64,000 bases of DNA from assembly GCF_014256275.1 (NCBI RefSeq), contig NZ_JACCFE010000002.1, positions 2,604,001 through 2,668,000 of the forward strand, in the 5' to 3' direction. The notes under the pieces were generated by a model. The model worked only from the letters and a program-made list of their open reading frames with translations, was not told the origin of the DNA and searched no databases. This document shows positions 45,063 to 53,492 of this stretch, one piece after another; position 1 is the stretch's first letter, and each line of letters opens with the position of its first letter. The translations under genes and the position numbers were made by a program. Source of the DNA: Rhodococcus sp. 4CII. GTDB lineage: Bacteria; Actinomycetota; Actinomycetes; Mycobacteriales; Mycobacteriaceae.

Positions 45063-45931
45063 CGGTTCCGGACGAGGGTGACGTGGTCACCTACGACGTG
45101 CGCGACGGCGTGGCATTCGTGACGCTCAACCGCCCCGATTACCGCAACGCCCAGAACTCGGTGATGACGTATGCCCTCGACGCCGCGTTCGAGCGTGCCG
45201 TCGAGGACGACGACGTGAAGGTGATCGTCCTCGCGGGCAACGGCAAGCACTTCAGCGCCGGGCACGACATCGGCACCCCCGGCCGGGACCACCACGTCCA
45301 CTACGACAACAAGGCCGTCATGTGGTGGGACCACGTCGACAAGCCCGGCGGCGACCAGCGGTACGCGCGCGAGATGGAGGTCTATCTCGGGATGTGCCGG
45401 CGGTGGCGGGAGATCCCGAAGCCGACCATCGCGATGGTCCAGGGCGCCTGTATCGCCGGTGGACTCATGCTGGCGTGGGTCTGCGACCTCATCGTCGCAT
45501 CGGACGACGCCTTCTTCTCCGATCCAGTCGTACGTATGGGCATCCCGGGTGTCGAGTATTTCGCTCACCCGTGGATGCTCGGACCGCGGTTCGCGAAGGA
45601 AATCCTGTACACCGGCGACCGTTTCACGGCTCAGCGCGCCTACGAGGTGGGCATGGTCAACCGCGTCGTGCCCCGCGAGGACCTGGAGAAGGAGACCCTC
45701 GCCATCGCCGGCCGGATCTCCGCCATGCCCCGGTTCGGTCTCGCCCTCACCAAGAAGGCCGTCAACCAGTGTGAGGACCAGATGGGAATGCGGAACGGCA
45801 TGGACTCCGTCTTCGGCCTACACCACTTCGCGCACGCCCACAACGCCGAGATCGACACCGATCCGCTCGGCGGCATGGATGCCAAGTCGATGGCGGCGAG
45901 CGCCCGCAACTCGGAGAACGGGGCCAAGTAA
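45059..45931 (+). CDS. Enoyl-CoA hydratase family protein of the KstR2 regulon
   Basis: A 290-aa crotonase-fold protein, longer than EchA20 (about 247 aa). The loop NGKHFSAGHDIGTPGRDHHVHYDN carries an insertion rich in His and Asp, followed by PTIAMVQGACIAGGLMLAWVCDLIVASDDAFFSDP and a conserved MGIPGVEYFAHPW. Coupled to fadD3 by ATGA and placed 0 bases before fadE31. It probably hydrates or cleaves an intermediate of HIP breakdown; M. tuberculosis lacks a gene at this spot. Confidence 0.75.
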   Translation: MTVPDEGDVVTYDVRDGVAFVTLNRPDYRNAQNSVMTYALDAAFERAVEDDDVKVIVLAGNGKHFSAGHDIGTPGRDHHVHYDNKAVMWWDHVDKPGGDQRYAREMEVYLGMCRRWREIPKPTIAMVQGACIAGGLMLAWVCDLIVASDDAFFSDPVVRMGIPGVEYFAHPWMLGPRFAKEILYTGDRFTAQRAYEVGMVNRVVPREDLEKETLAIAGRISAMPRFGLALTKKAVNQCEDQMGMRNGMDSVFGLHHFAHAHNAEIDTDPLGGMDAKSMAASARNSENGAK

Positions 45932-47092
45932 GTGGATCTGGAGTACGACGACGCCACCCTCGCGTTCCGCGACGAGGTCCGCGCGTTCCTCACGGACAAC
46001 GTCCCCGCCGAACCGCTGCCGTCGATGGACACGGCCGCAGGGTTCGAGGCGCACCGCGCGTGGGAGCGCACCCTCGCGGACGCCCGGCTGTCGGTCGTGT
46101 CGTGGCCGGAGGAACTCGGCGGACGGGACGCGTCCCTGTTGCAGTGGGTGGTGTTCGAGGAGGAGTACTACCGTTCCGGGGCGCCCGGACGCGTCAGCCA
46201 GAACGGCATCTTCCTGCTCGCCCCGACCCTGTTCGAGCACGCGAACCCCGGGCAACTCGCTCGCATCATGCCGCGGATGGCCCGCGCCGACGACATCTGG
46301 GCGCAGGCCTGGTCGGAGCCCGAGTCGGGCAGCGACCTCGCGTCCCTCCGCTCCACCGCCCGGCGCGTCGACGGCGGCTGGGTGCTGAACGGCCAGAAGA
46401 CGTGGAGTTCGCGGGCGAGCTTCGCGGACTGGGGATTCGGGCTGTTCCGGTCCGACCCGGACGCGCAGCGGCACAGGGGCATCACGTACTTCATGTTCGA
46501 CCTGCGGTCGGAGGGCGTCACCGTGCGGCCGATCGATCAGCTGGACGGCGAACCCGGTTTCGCGGAAATCTTCCTGGAGGACGTGTTCGTCCCGGACGAC
46601 CCCGCGAACCCCGGTGCGTCGGGGGTGATCGGCGGCGTCAACGAGGGCTGGCGGGTCGCGATGAGCACGGCGTCCAACGAACGCGGGCTGTCGCTGCGTA
46701 GTCCGGGCCGGTTCCTCGCGACGGTGGACCGGCTAGTCGACCTGTTCCGGGCGAGTGAACGCACCGACGACACCGCCCTGCGGAAGCGCGTCGCCGACGC
46801 CTGGATCGGGGCCCGCGCCTACCAGCTGAACACGTTCGGCACCGTCACCCGGCTCGCCGACGGTGGGCAGTTGGGCGCCGAGTCGTCGATCAACAAGGTG
46901 TTCTGGTCGGAGTGGGACATCGCCACCCACGAGACCGCCCTCGAACTGCAGGGCGCCTCCGCGGAACTCGCGGACGACTGGATGGACGGCTACCTGTTCT
47001 CCCTGTCCGGTCCGATCTATGCCGGTACCAACGAGATTCAGAAGAACGTGATCGCCGAGCGGCTGCTCGGCCTACCGAAGGCGGATCGATGA
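45932..47092 (+). CDS. fadE31: Acyl-CoA dehydrogenase FadE31
   Basis: A 386-aa acyl-CoA dehydrogenase with WAQAWSEPESGSDLASL, NGQKTWSSRASFADW and IYAGTNEIQKNVIAERLLGLP. Position between fadD3 and two shorter dehydrogenase-like genes matches fadE31-fadE32-fadE33 of the KstR2 regulon. GTG start immediately follows the preceding stop; ATGA overlap with fadE32. Likely forms a heteromeric enzyme with FadE32. Confidence 0.87.
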   Translation: MDLEYDDATLAFRDEVRAFLTDNVPAEPLPSMDTAAGFEAHRAWERTLADARLSVVSWPEELGGRDASLLQWVVFEEEYYRSGAPGRVSQNGIFLLAPTLFEHANPGQLARIMPRMARADDIWAQAWSEPESGSDLASLRSTARRVDGGWVLNGQKTWSSRASFADWGFGLFRSDPDAQRHRGITYFMFDLRSEGVTVRPIDQLDGEPGFAEIFLEDVFVPDDPANPGASGVIGGVNEGWRVAMSTASNERGLSLRSPGRFLATVDRLVDLFRASERTDDTALRKRVADAWIGARAYQLNTFGTVTRLADGGQLGAESSINKVFWSEWDIATHETALELQGASAELADDWMDGYLFSLSGPIYAGTNEIQKNVIAERLLGLPKADR

Positions 47093-48057
47093 GATTCACA
47101 CTCGACTCCTCCCACCAGGACTTCGCGTCCAGCATCGATGCGCTGCTGTCGAAGGCCGACATGCCGTCGGTGATCCGGTCGTGGAACACCGGGGACACGG
47201 GCCCGGGCCTGAAGGTGTGGCAGCGCCTGGCCGAGACCGGCATCAACGGACTGCTCATCGCGGACCAACACGACGGCCTCGGTGCCGACGCCGTCGACCT
47301 CGTCGTGGCCGTCGAACAACTCGGACGTCACGCGGTGCCCGGTCCGGTGGCCGAGACCGTCGCCGTCGTACCGGCGCTCCTCGCGCAGTTTTCCCCGGAC
47401 CGACTGTCCTCGTTGGCATCCGGATCGCTCGCCACCGTTGCCGCCGCCCCGCATGTGCCGTTCGCCGTCGACGCCGACTCGGCCGATCTGGTCCTCCTCG
47501 TCGACGGGTCGACCGTGAGCGTCGGTAGGCCCGGGGCGGTGAATAAGTCGGTAGACCAGTCGCGCCGGTTGTTCCCACTGACCGCCGGCGACGCACTCGG
47601 TGACGCCGACTTCGGGCCCGCGTTCGACCTCGGCGCCCTCGCCACCGCGGCCCAGTTGCAGGGCCTCGGACAGACGCTGCTCGACGTCACCACCGACTAT
47701 GCCAAGCAGCGCAAGCAGTTCGGCAAGGTGATCGGACAGTTCCAGGCGATCAAGCATCACCTCGCGGAAGTGGCGGTCGGGCTGGAGATGTCGAGGCCGC
47801 TGCTGCACGGCGCGGCGCTGTCCGTGCGGGACGGGTCGGCCGACAGTTCCCGGGACGTGTCGGCGGCCAAGGTTGCCTGCGGTGACGCGGCGTACCGGGC
47901 GGCGCGGGTGGCTCTCCAGGTGCACGGCGCCATCGGATACACGCAGGAGCACGACCTGTCGCTGTGGCTCCCGAAGGTCCGGGCCCTGGTCACGGCCTGG
48001 GGCACGCCGGCGTTCCACCGCTGCCGCGTCGTCGATTCGCTCGTGGAGGCGTCATGA
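47089..48057 (+). CDS. fadE32: Acyl-CoA dehydrogenase-like FadE32
   Basis: A 322-aa protein, short for the family because the middle beta domain is reduced. The C-terminal domain is intact (YAKQRKQFGKVIGQFQAIKHHLAE, LQVHGAIGYTQEHDLSLW). Heteromeric steroid acyl-CoA dehydrogenases consist of such unlike subunits. It is thought to act on the ring-opened intermediate before FadA6. Confidence 0.86.
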   Translation: MRFTLDSSHQDFASSIDALLSKADMPSVIRSWNTGDTGPGLKVWQRLAETGINGLLIADQHDGLGADAVDLVVAVEQLGRHAVPGPVAETVAVVPALLAQFSPDRLSSLASGSLATVAAAPHVPFAVDADSADLVLLVDGSTVSVGRPGAVNKSVDQSRRLFPLTAGDALGDADFGPAFDLGALATAAQLQGLGQTLLDVTTDYAKQRKQFGKVIGQFQAIKHHLAEVAVGLEMSRPLLHGAALSVRDGSADSSRDVSAAKVACGDAAYRAARVALQVHGAIGYTQEHDLSLWLPKVRALVTAWGTPAFHRCRVVDSLVEAS

Positions 48058-49103
48058 GTTTCGACAACGACGAGCGAGCCGCACTCCGCGAATCGGTCCG
48101 CGACCTGCTGGGCAAGCACTCCGACTCCGCCGCGGTCCGCCGGGCGATCACCACCGAGCACGGATACGACGACGCCCTGTGGACCACGTTGTGCGAGCAG
48201 ATCGGCGTCGCCGCGCTCGCGATCCCGGAGAAGTACGACGGGGTCGGGGCGTCGCTGCTGGAAGTCCACGTGGTGCAGGAGGAGCTGGGCCGCACGCTGG
48301 CACCGTCGCCGATGCTGGGCAGCGCCGTGCTGGCCGCGCAGGCGCTGGTGCTGTCGGGGGACGACGACGCGTGCGCCCGGTTGCTGCCCGGCATCGCGGC
48401 GGGCTCGGTGGCGGCACTGTGCTGGGCCGGCGCGGACGGGTGGAGCAGCTTCGGCGTCACGGCGTCGGGCGAGGCGCTGTCGGGGACGGCGTCGTACGTG
48501 CTCGGCGGCGACGTCGCGGACGTGCTGCTCGTCCTCACGTCCGACGGCCTGTTCGAGGTGGATCCGTCGTCCGAGGGTGTGAGCCGTTCCCGCGTTGCGG
48601 CGATGGACCCGACGCGGTCGCTGTCGGAGGTCACGTTCGACGGCGTCGCGGCCCGTCGGCTGGTCTCCCCCACCGACCTCGTCGAGCAGTTGCGCACGAT
48701 CGCGCTGGTCGCGCTGTCGGCGGAACAGGTGGGTGCGGCGTCCGCGGCGCTGGAACAGACGGTCGAGTATGCCAAGTCGCGCAAGCAGTTCGGACGCGCC
48801 ATCGGGTCGTTCCAGGCGCTGAAGCATCGCATGGCCGACATGTACGCCCTCGTCGAAACGGCCCGGTCGATGTCCTACGCCGCGGCGCTGTCGGGAACGC
48901 ACGAGGACGCCGTCATCGCGAAGGTGTACTGCTCCGAGGCACTGCAGCACGTCGCGGCCGAGGCCATCCAGTTGCACGGCGGCATCGCCATCACCTGGGA
49001 ACACGACGCGCAGCTGTACTTCAAACGCGCCCACGGCAGTGCCCAGCTCTTCGGGCAGCCGCGGGAGTTCCTTCCTCAGCTGGCGACGGCCGCCGGGCTG
49101 TAG
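48054..49103 (+). CDS. fadE33: Acyl-CoA dehydrogenase-like FadE33
   Basis: A 349-aa protein with IPEKYDGVGASLLEV in the N-terminal domain, YAKSRKQFGRAIGSFQALKHRMAD and LHGGIAITWEHDAQLYFKRA. Last gene of the five-gene plus-strand operon, joined to fadE32 by ATGA; a hairpin follows the stop. Confidence 0.86.
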   Translation: MSFDNDERAALRESVRDLLGKHSDSAAVRRAITTEHGYDDALWTTLCEQIGVAALAIPEKYDGVGASLLEVHVVQEELGRTLAPSPMLGSAVLAAQALVLSGDDDACARLLPGIAAGSVAALCWAGADGWSSFGVTASGEALSGTASYVLGGDVADVLLVLTSDGLFEVDPSSEGVSRSRVAAMDPTRSLSEVTFDGVAARRLVSPTDLVEQLRTIALVALSAEQVGAASAALEQTVEYAKSRKQFGRAIGSFQALKHRMADMYALVETARSMSYAAALSGTHEDAVIAKVYCSEALQHVAAEAIQLHGGIAITWEHDAQLYFKRAHGSAQLFGQPREFLPQLATAAGL

Positions 49104-49170
49104 GCGCTTCGCGCCCGTGCGCCTTTCTGGTTGCTCCAGCTACCAAAAAGGCTCACGGGCGCGGAGCGCC
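49103..49170. terminator. Intergenic repeat hairpin downstream of fadE33
   Basis: 29-base arms (49103-49131 and 49142-49170) pair with three mismatches around a 10-base loop. It shares GTGCGCCTTTCTGGT and CCAGCTACCAAAAAGG with the hairpin at 41402-41447. It begins at the fadE33 stop and ends 5 bases from the convergent rhomboid-like gene, so it can terminate both. Confidence 0.75.
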
Positions 49171-49175
49171 TCGTT

Positions 49176-49895
49176 TCAGGCTGTCGCTGTGGTTCGGCGC
49201 ATACGACGGACGGCGGCGACCGGCGACCACACCCCCTTCCGGGAACGGGTAATCGGGTAGCAGCACAGGCCGAGCAGTACGGCAGTGAAGTGTCCGACCG
49301 CGGTGAAGTTCAGGTGCACGAACAACGGAACCAGGTAGAACACCAAAACTGCGGCAAGATACGGATAGCGCCACGGCGGTGCGATTCGGTAGGTGAGTAC
49401 CGCGACGACTCCGGCCAGGCCGTAACTGACCCCGACGTCGAGGGTGTCGACCGCGGAGACCGGCGCGTGACCGTGGCGGATCGCCCAGTACAGGGCGCCC
49501 TCGCTGAGGTAGGTGGCGCCGACGTGCGCGATCGCCACGACGGTCACCCATCGCAGAGTGCCCAGCCATCGCTCGGCCGGGACGTGGAAAACATTGAAGA
49601 GAAAAAAGTAGGTGACCCAACCGCCGCCGGCGAGCCAGAAGGCACTCGCGATCAGCACCCTGACCGGGTCCTCCGCGAGATGGTGCAGGTTCGTCGACCG
49701 GTCACCGAGCACGACCTGAAGTTGCTCCGCCGAGAGATACCGCGACACCACAGTTGTCGCCAGGAGCACCGCGAGCCACACGAACGTGCCGGGCGCCCGC
49801 CGAACGTACGTCCACGCCGCTCGCACCCAATTCCGAAAGCGATACGCCGTGACTGCTTTCACCGATGCCATTGTGCGCCGCGAGACGGTCGGCAT
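49176..49895 (-). CDS. Rhomboid-like integral membrane protein
   Basis: A 239-aa protein with about six membrane helices and a basic N-terminus. Features are GTFVWLAVLLATTVVSRYL, WLAGGGWVTYFFLFNVFHVPAERWLGTLRWV and VAIAHVGATYLSEG, reminiscent of rhomboid-fold proteins. A GxSxG serine site is not obvious (VSYGLAG is the nearest) and a catalytic His is only possible in FTAVGHFTAV, so protease activity is doubtful. ATG at 49895 is used; 49871 is an alternative. Confidence 0.65.
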   Translation of the reverse strand: MPTVSRRTMASVKAVTAYRFRNWVRAAWTYVRRAPGTFVWLAVLLATTVVSRYLSAEQLQVVLGDRSTNLHHLAEDPVRVLIASAFWLAGGGWVTYFFLFNVFHVPAERWLGTLRWVTVVAIAHVGATYLSEGALYWAIRHGHAPVSAVDTLDVGVSYGLAGVVAVLTYRIAPPWRYPYLAAVLVFYLVPLFVHLNFTAVGHFTAVLLGLCCYPITRSRKGVWSPVAAVRRMRRTTATA

Positions 49896-49922
49896 CAACG
49901 GCCCCGCAGGTCCGCGCCCATG

Positions 49923-50648
49923 TCAATCCGGGAGCCCGCGCTCGACCAACGTCCGGGCGACCTCGCTGAGCGGTTCGTTGACGTGCTGGGAATGTTCCGT
50001 GAGAATCGCGAACGCCTGCGCGGCATCGATCGAATACCGCTGCATCAGCATGCCTTTGGCCTGTCCGATGATGTCGCGAGAGGCGAGGGCGTTGCGAAAC
50101 TGTTCCTCGCGTTCGGACGCGATGAGCGCGATCGCGGCATGCGTCGACAGGGTGCTGCCGATGCTGAGCGAGGTGTCACCGAATGCGTTCGGGCGGCTCG
50201 AGTGCAGGTTCAACGCACCCAGCCTGTCTTCGGTGGTGTAGAGCTGGAACGCCAGCATCGACTGCACGCCGATCCGCGACGCTTCCGGCGCGAAGCCCGG
50301 CCATCGCTGCTCCGTCCGCATGTCGGTGACGAGCACGGTCTCGTGCTCCCAGATCGCCTGCACACACGGGCCCTCCCCGAGCCGGTGTTGCAACTCGTCG
50401 ATCTTCCTCTGCACATCCGACGTCGCCGCCCGGGGTTCGAGGGCCCTGCCACGGGCGATCAGGGTGATCCCGGCGTCCTCGGTGCCGGGAACGACGTCTC
50501 GAGCGGACTTGGCGATCACCTCCAGGCATCCTTGGAGGCTGCCGTGTTCGGCCCGCATGTCCCGCGCGATTTGTTCGAGTTCGATCCGCAACCGGCGTTC
50601 GAAGCTGCCACCAGGGGTGGGTTCTCGATCTTCGGTATCCAAGCGCAT
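49923..50648 (-). CDS. GAF-ANTAR regulator (RNA-binding antiterminator)
   Basis: A 241-aa protein: GAF sensor at residues about 35-170 (GITLIARGRALEPRAATSD, GEGPCVQAIWEHETVLVTDM) and ANTAR at about 185-235 (RDIIGQAKGMLMQRYSIDAAQAFAIL). ANTAR domains bind paired hairpins in nascent RNA and prevent termination. It lies downstream of a 30-aa peptide gene and a GvpA-like gene on the same strand, which could be targets or partners. Confidence 0.87.
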   Translation of the reverse strand: MRLDTEDREPTPGGSFERRLRIELEQIARDMRAEHGSLQGCLEVIAKSARDVVPGTEDAGITLIARGRALEPRAATSDVQRKIDELQHRLGEGPCVQAIWEHETVLVTDMRTEQRWPGFAPEASRIGVQSMLAFQLYTTEDRLGALNLHSSRPNAFGDTSLSIGSTLSTHAAIALIASEREEQFRNALASRDIIGQAKGMLMQRYSIDAAQAFAILTEHSQHVNEPLSEVARTLVERGLPD

Positions 50649-50881
50649 GCCAATACTTTTCTTTTCATTCGAGAGTCGTCACGCCGGTCGATTCCGTCCG
50701 ACTCCACAAATCGATACAGAGGGCGTTCCGTGCGAAATGCAGAACCCGAATTCTCCATCGGAGAATTGCCATCGGCATTTTCCGACGGTGTTGATGCGGT
50801 GCCGTTCGTGCGCCGATCACAGCGGTGGCTCGGCTCCCACCTGGTGAGCCGAGCCACCATCTACCCCAGGTCCGGGCGCGA

Positions 50882-50974
50882 TCAGCCGATGCCACCGCCG
50901 AGGTTGAACGTGACACTCAGCCACTTCAGGAACGCGTCGAGCGCTACATTGAAGTCGATTCCTGCAGAACCCAT
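50882..50974 (-). CDS. 30-residue amphipathic peptide
   Basis: The peptide starts MGSAGIDFNVALDAFLKWLS and ends VTFNLGGGIG. An AGAAGGAG ribosome site lies 9-10 bases before the ATG, one of the strongest in this segment. Residues 7-23 would form an amphipathic or weakly hydrophobic helix. No homologous family is known to me. Downstream is the GAF-ANTAR gene (234 bases on) and upstream the GvpA-like gene (207 bases). It may be a membrane-active or signalling peptide; function is unknown. Confidence 0.6.
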   Translation of the reverse strand: MGSAGIDFNVALDAFLKWLSVTFNLGGGIG

Positions 50975-51181
50975 GAGAATTCCACTCCTTCTGTTGTCGG
51001 GCAACCACGGGATTGTTTCCGCCCGCTTATCCCGTACATCGCAGCGACCGTGGTGGCGCGTTTCGCAAATTCACATAATTCTCACATGGTGAAATTGAAC
51101 AACCGACCATCTCGATATGAAATGAGACGCCATTCTCGCATTATGACCTGCGGTGACAAGTGAATATGGAATCGCCCGTCG

Positions 51182-51556
51182 TCACTTCCGCCTCCGAGCG
51201 GAGCGCCGTGCAGGCTCGCGCTCGTCGTCCGACCCACCGAGCAGCTCACCGAGGGTCTCGCCCACCGCTTCGAGTGCGCCCTTCGTCTTCGATTTCGTGC
51301 TTCCGCTGCCCTTCACGTCGGACACCAGGTCTGTCAGACCCTTGGGTTCGCTTCCGATCGCGAGGCGATTGGCGGCCTCGGCGAAGCGCAGATAGGTGTC
51401 GACACTCGCGACCACGATGCGGGCGTCGACGGTCAGCAGTTCGATTCCGACCAGCGACACCCGCACGTAGGCGTCGATCACCAGACCCTTGTCGAGGATC
51501 GTGTCGATGACATCGGCGAGACTGCTCGAACTCGGACCCCCTCCGGCTGTTGTCAT
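51182..51556 (-). CDS. gvpA: Gas vesicle structural protein GvpA-like
   Basis: A 124-aa protein. Residues 10-70 carry the GvpA/GvpJ core (LADVIDTILDKGLVIDAYVRVSLVGIEL and VDARIVVASVDTYLRFAEA). The remaining 50 residues are a Ser/Lys/Gly-rich, then acidic and finally basic tail (RRSARRRK), making it longer than the usual 70-aa GvpA. No other gvp gene is in the window. The ATG at 51556 follows GAAGGAG. It may form gas vesicle-like or other assemblies with proteins encoded elsewhere. Confidence 0.8.
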   Translation of the reverse strand: MTTAGGGPSSSSLADVIDTILDKGLVIDAYVRVSLVGIELLTVDARIVVASVDTYLRFAEAANRLAIGSEPKGLTDLVSDVKGSGSTKSKTKGALEAVGETLGELLGGSDDEREPARRSARRRK

Positions 51557-51593
51557 CACTCGCACTCCTTCGCTCCGGCTCCCGACCATCGCC

Positions 51594-51620
51594 GTACCCG
51601 AACAGGACTACCCGGAACCG
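51594..51620 (-). promoter_or_regulatory. Stress-sigma (SigF/SigB-like) promoter ahead of gvpA
   Basis: On the minus strand CGGTTCC (51614-51620), 14 bases, GGGTAC (51594-51599), which resembles the GGTTT-N15-GGGTA promoters of actinobacterial general-stress sigma factors. It is 38 bases before the GvpA ATG. Confidence 0.4.
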
Positions 51621-51729
51621 AGTGAAATCAAGCGGCCAAAAATCGGATATGACTGAGCAATTCGACAAAGGACTGTTCGCGGAAAAGTTCGAACCGGTCT
51701 CGATCCCCGATACGGTGCCCTCTGTCGCG

Positions 51730-52671
51730 CTACCCGGAACGGAGGGTCGCCCCTCGGGTCGCCGCGGGGATGGGGTGCAGGGGCGGCCCGGCGACGACGG
51801 TGTTGTGAATGGTGCCGATTCCGTCCACGGCCATGGTGACGGTGTCACCGATCCGGAGGGGTGGCGGTTGTCGCTCGCCGCGCCATCCCCACAGTTCGGC
51901 GAGACAGCCGCCGCCGCAGGTTCCGGAGCCGAGCACGTCGCCGGGCCGCACCCATGTGCCGCGGCTGGCGTAGGAGATCAATTCGGCGAAGGTCCAGGCC
52001 ATGTTCGCCAGGGTGTCGCCGCCGATGCGGGTGTCGTTGACGAAGACTTCCATGCCGAGATCGAAACGGCCATCGACCTCGTAGCCGGCGAGTTCGTCCA
52101 CGGTGACCATCACCGGCCCGAGGGTGGTGGCGGTGTCCTTGCCCTTCGCGGGTCCGAGGCCTACCCGCATCTCGCGACCCTGCACGTCGCGAGCAGACCA
52201 GTCGTTGAGAATGGTGAACCCGGCGACATGATCGAACGCCTCCTCGACGGCCAGGTTGTAGCCGGCGCGGCCGATCACGACCGCGACTTCCAGTTCGAAG
52301 TCGAACATTTCGCAACCCGGCGGCATCGGAACCGTCGCGCCTGAGCCGATCGCGGCGTGAGGGTTGGTGAAGTAGAAGGCGGGTGCGGCATACCAGTCCT
52401 CCGGTATCTCACCGGCGCCGGTGACCGAACGCAGCGAGCCGAGGGTGTGTTGCTCGAAGGTGATGAAGTCCCGGAGGCTGGCGACCGGGACCGGCACTGC
52501 CAGTTCCGCGGCTGGGTCCCACGGCAGGCGGCGACCGGTCAGCGCTCCACTCGGGTGGCCGGCCGCGAGCACGGCGAAGACGTCGGCAGACTCCGTCAGT
52601 AGGTCGAGGTGGTCGTCGACGACGACACCGTAGCGCTGGACGCCGTCCACGAACAGTGAACCGATTCTCAT
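51730..52671 (-). CDS. Fumarylacetoacetate hydrolase family protein
   Basis: A 313-aa FAH-fold enzyme: N-terminal MRIGSLFVDGVQRYGVV, then FEQHTLGS, metal-binding FDFELEVAVVIG, FTILNDWSARDVQ and a C-terminal LGSGTCGGGCLAELWG. These proteins hydrolyse or decarboxylate beta-diketo or 2-hydroxy-dienoate acids with Mg2+. ATG overlaps the stop of the cyclase gene (ATGA). Part of a three-gene minus-strand operon. Confidence 0.85.
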   Translation of the reverse strand: MRIGSLFVDGVQRYGVVVDDHLDLLTESADVFAVLAAGHPSGALTGRRLPWDPAAELAVPVPVASLRDFITFEQHTLGSLRSVTGAGEIPEDWYAAPAFYFTNPHAAIGSGATVPMPPGCEMFDFELEVAVVIGRAGYNLAVEEAFDHVAGFTILNDWSARDVQGREMRVGLGPAKGKDTATTLGPVMVTVDELAGYEVDGRFDLGMEVFVNDTRIGGDTLANMAWTFAELISYASRGTWVRPGDVLGSGTCGGGCLAELWGWRGERQPPPLRIGDTVTMAVDGIGTIHNTVVAGPPLHPIPAATRGATLRSG

Positions 52672-53450
52672 TGCTGCTCCTCGTCGAAGATCGCGACCGC
52701 GCGGGTCCACCCGGCAGACGCTTGATGGATCTTCACGGGGAAGCACGCCACCTGGAATCCCGAGGATGGGATCGAGTCGAGATTGCCGAGTTTCTCGATG
52801 TGGCAGTAGCCGATCTCCCGTCCGGCGCGGTGGCCTTCCCAGATGATGCCGGCGTCATGGTTCTCGGCGTATCGCTCGGCGGTGTAGACGAACGGCGCAT
52901 CCCAACTCCAGGCATCGGTGCCGGTCACCCGCACACCTTGACGCAAGAGGTGCAGTGTCGCCTCTCGTCCCATGCCGCAGCCGCTGTTCACGTAGTCGTC
53001 GTGGCCGTAGCGGTCTCCCGCACGGGTGTTGACGACGACGATGTCCAACGGCGCGAGGGTGAATCCGATCCGGTCCAGTTCGCGGTCGATGTCGTCGGCG
53101 GTGACGACGTAGCCGTCGTCGAAGTGGCGGAAATCGAGTTTGACGCCGCGTCCGAAGCACCAGTCGAGTGGGACCTCGTCGATGGTGGCGGCCCGCTGCC
53201 CGCCGTTCATGGTGGACGCGTAGTGATAAGGGGCGTCGAGGTGAGTGCCGTTGTGGGTGGACAGGCGCACGCGCTCGATGGCCCACCCTTCACCCTCGGG
53301 CAGGTCGTCGACAACGGCTCCGGGAAAGAACTGCAGCAGATCGCCTCGGGTGTGCTCGTGGTCCAGGTAGTCGATCTCGGGCAGGTGACCGGGTGGATCG
53401 GAAGGAATTCCTGCCTGCAATGACACGGACAGGTCGACTATTCGTCGCAT
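52668..53450 (-). CDS. Cyclase/kynurenine formamidase-like hydrolase
   Basis: A 260-aa member of the cyclase family (PF04199) with the metal motif HNGTHLDAPYHY and a downstream DIVVVNTRAGDRYGHDDYVNS. Relatives hydrolyse amides or lactones such as N-formylkynurenine or isatin. Located between the CocE-like hydrolase and the FAH-like enzyme. Confidence 0.83.
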   Translation of the reverse strand: MRRIVDLSVSLQAGIPSDPPGHLPEIDYLDHEHTRGDLLQFFPGAVVDDLPEGEGWAIERVRLSTHNGTHLDAPYHYASTMNGGQRAATIDEVPLDWCFGRGVKLDFRHFDDGYVVTADDIDRELDRIGFTLAPLDIVVVNTRAGDRYGHDDYVNSGCGMGREATLHLLRQGVRVTGTDAWSWDAPFVYTAERYAENHDAGIIWEGHRAGREIGYCHIEKLGNLDSIPSSGFQVACFPVKIHQASAGWTRAVAIFDEEQQ

Positions 53451-53492
53451 GATGTGGATGTCCTCAACTGTTCGGGGATGGATTCGGTCGGC

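Noticed and set aside
49131..51092. A 653-codon plus-strand frame
   Set aside because: Antisense to the rhomboid-like and GAF-ANTAR genes; low-complexity Arg/Asp/Gly translation and no ribosome site.
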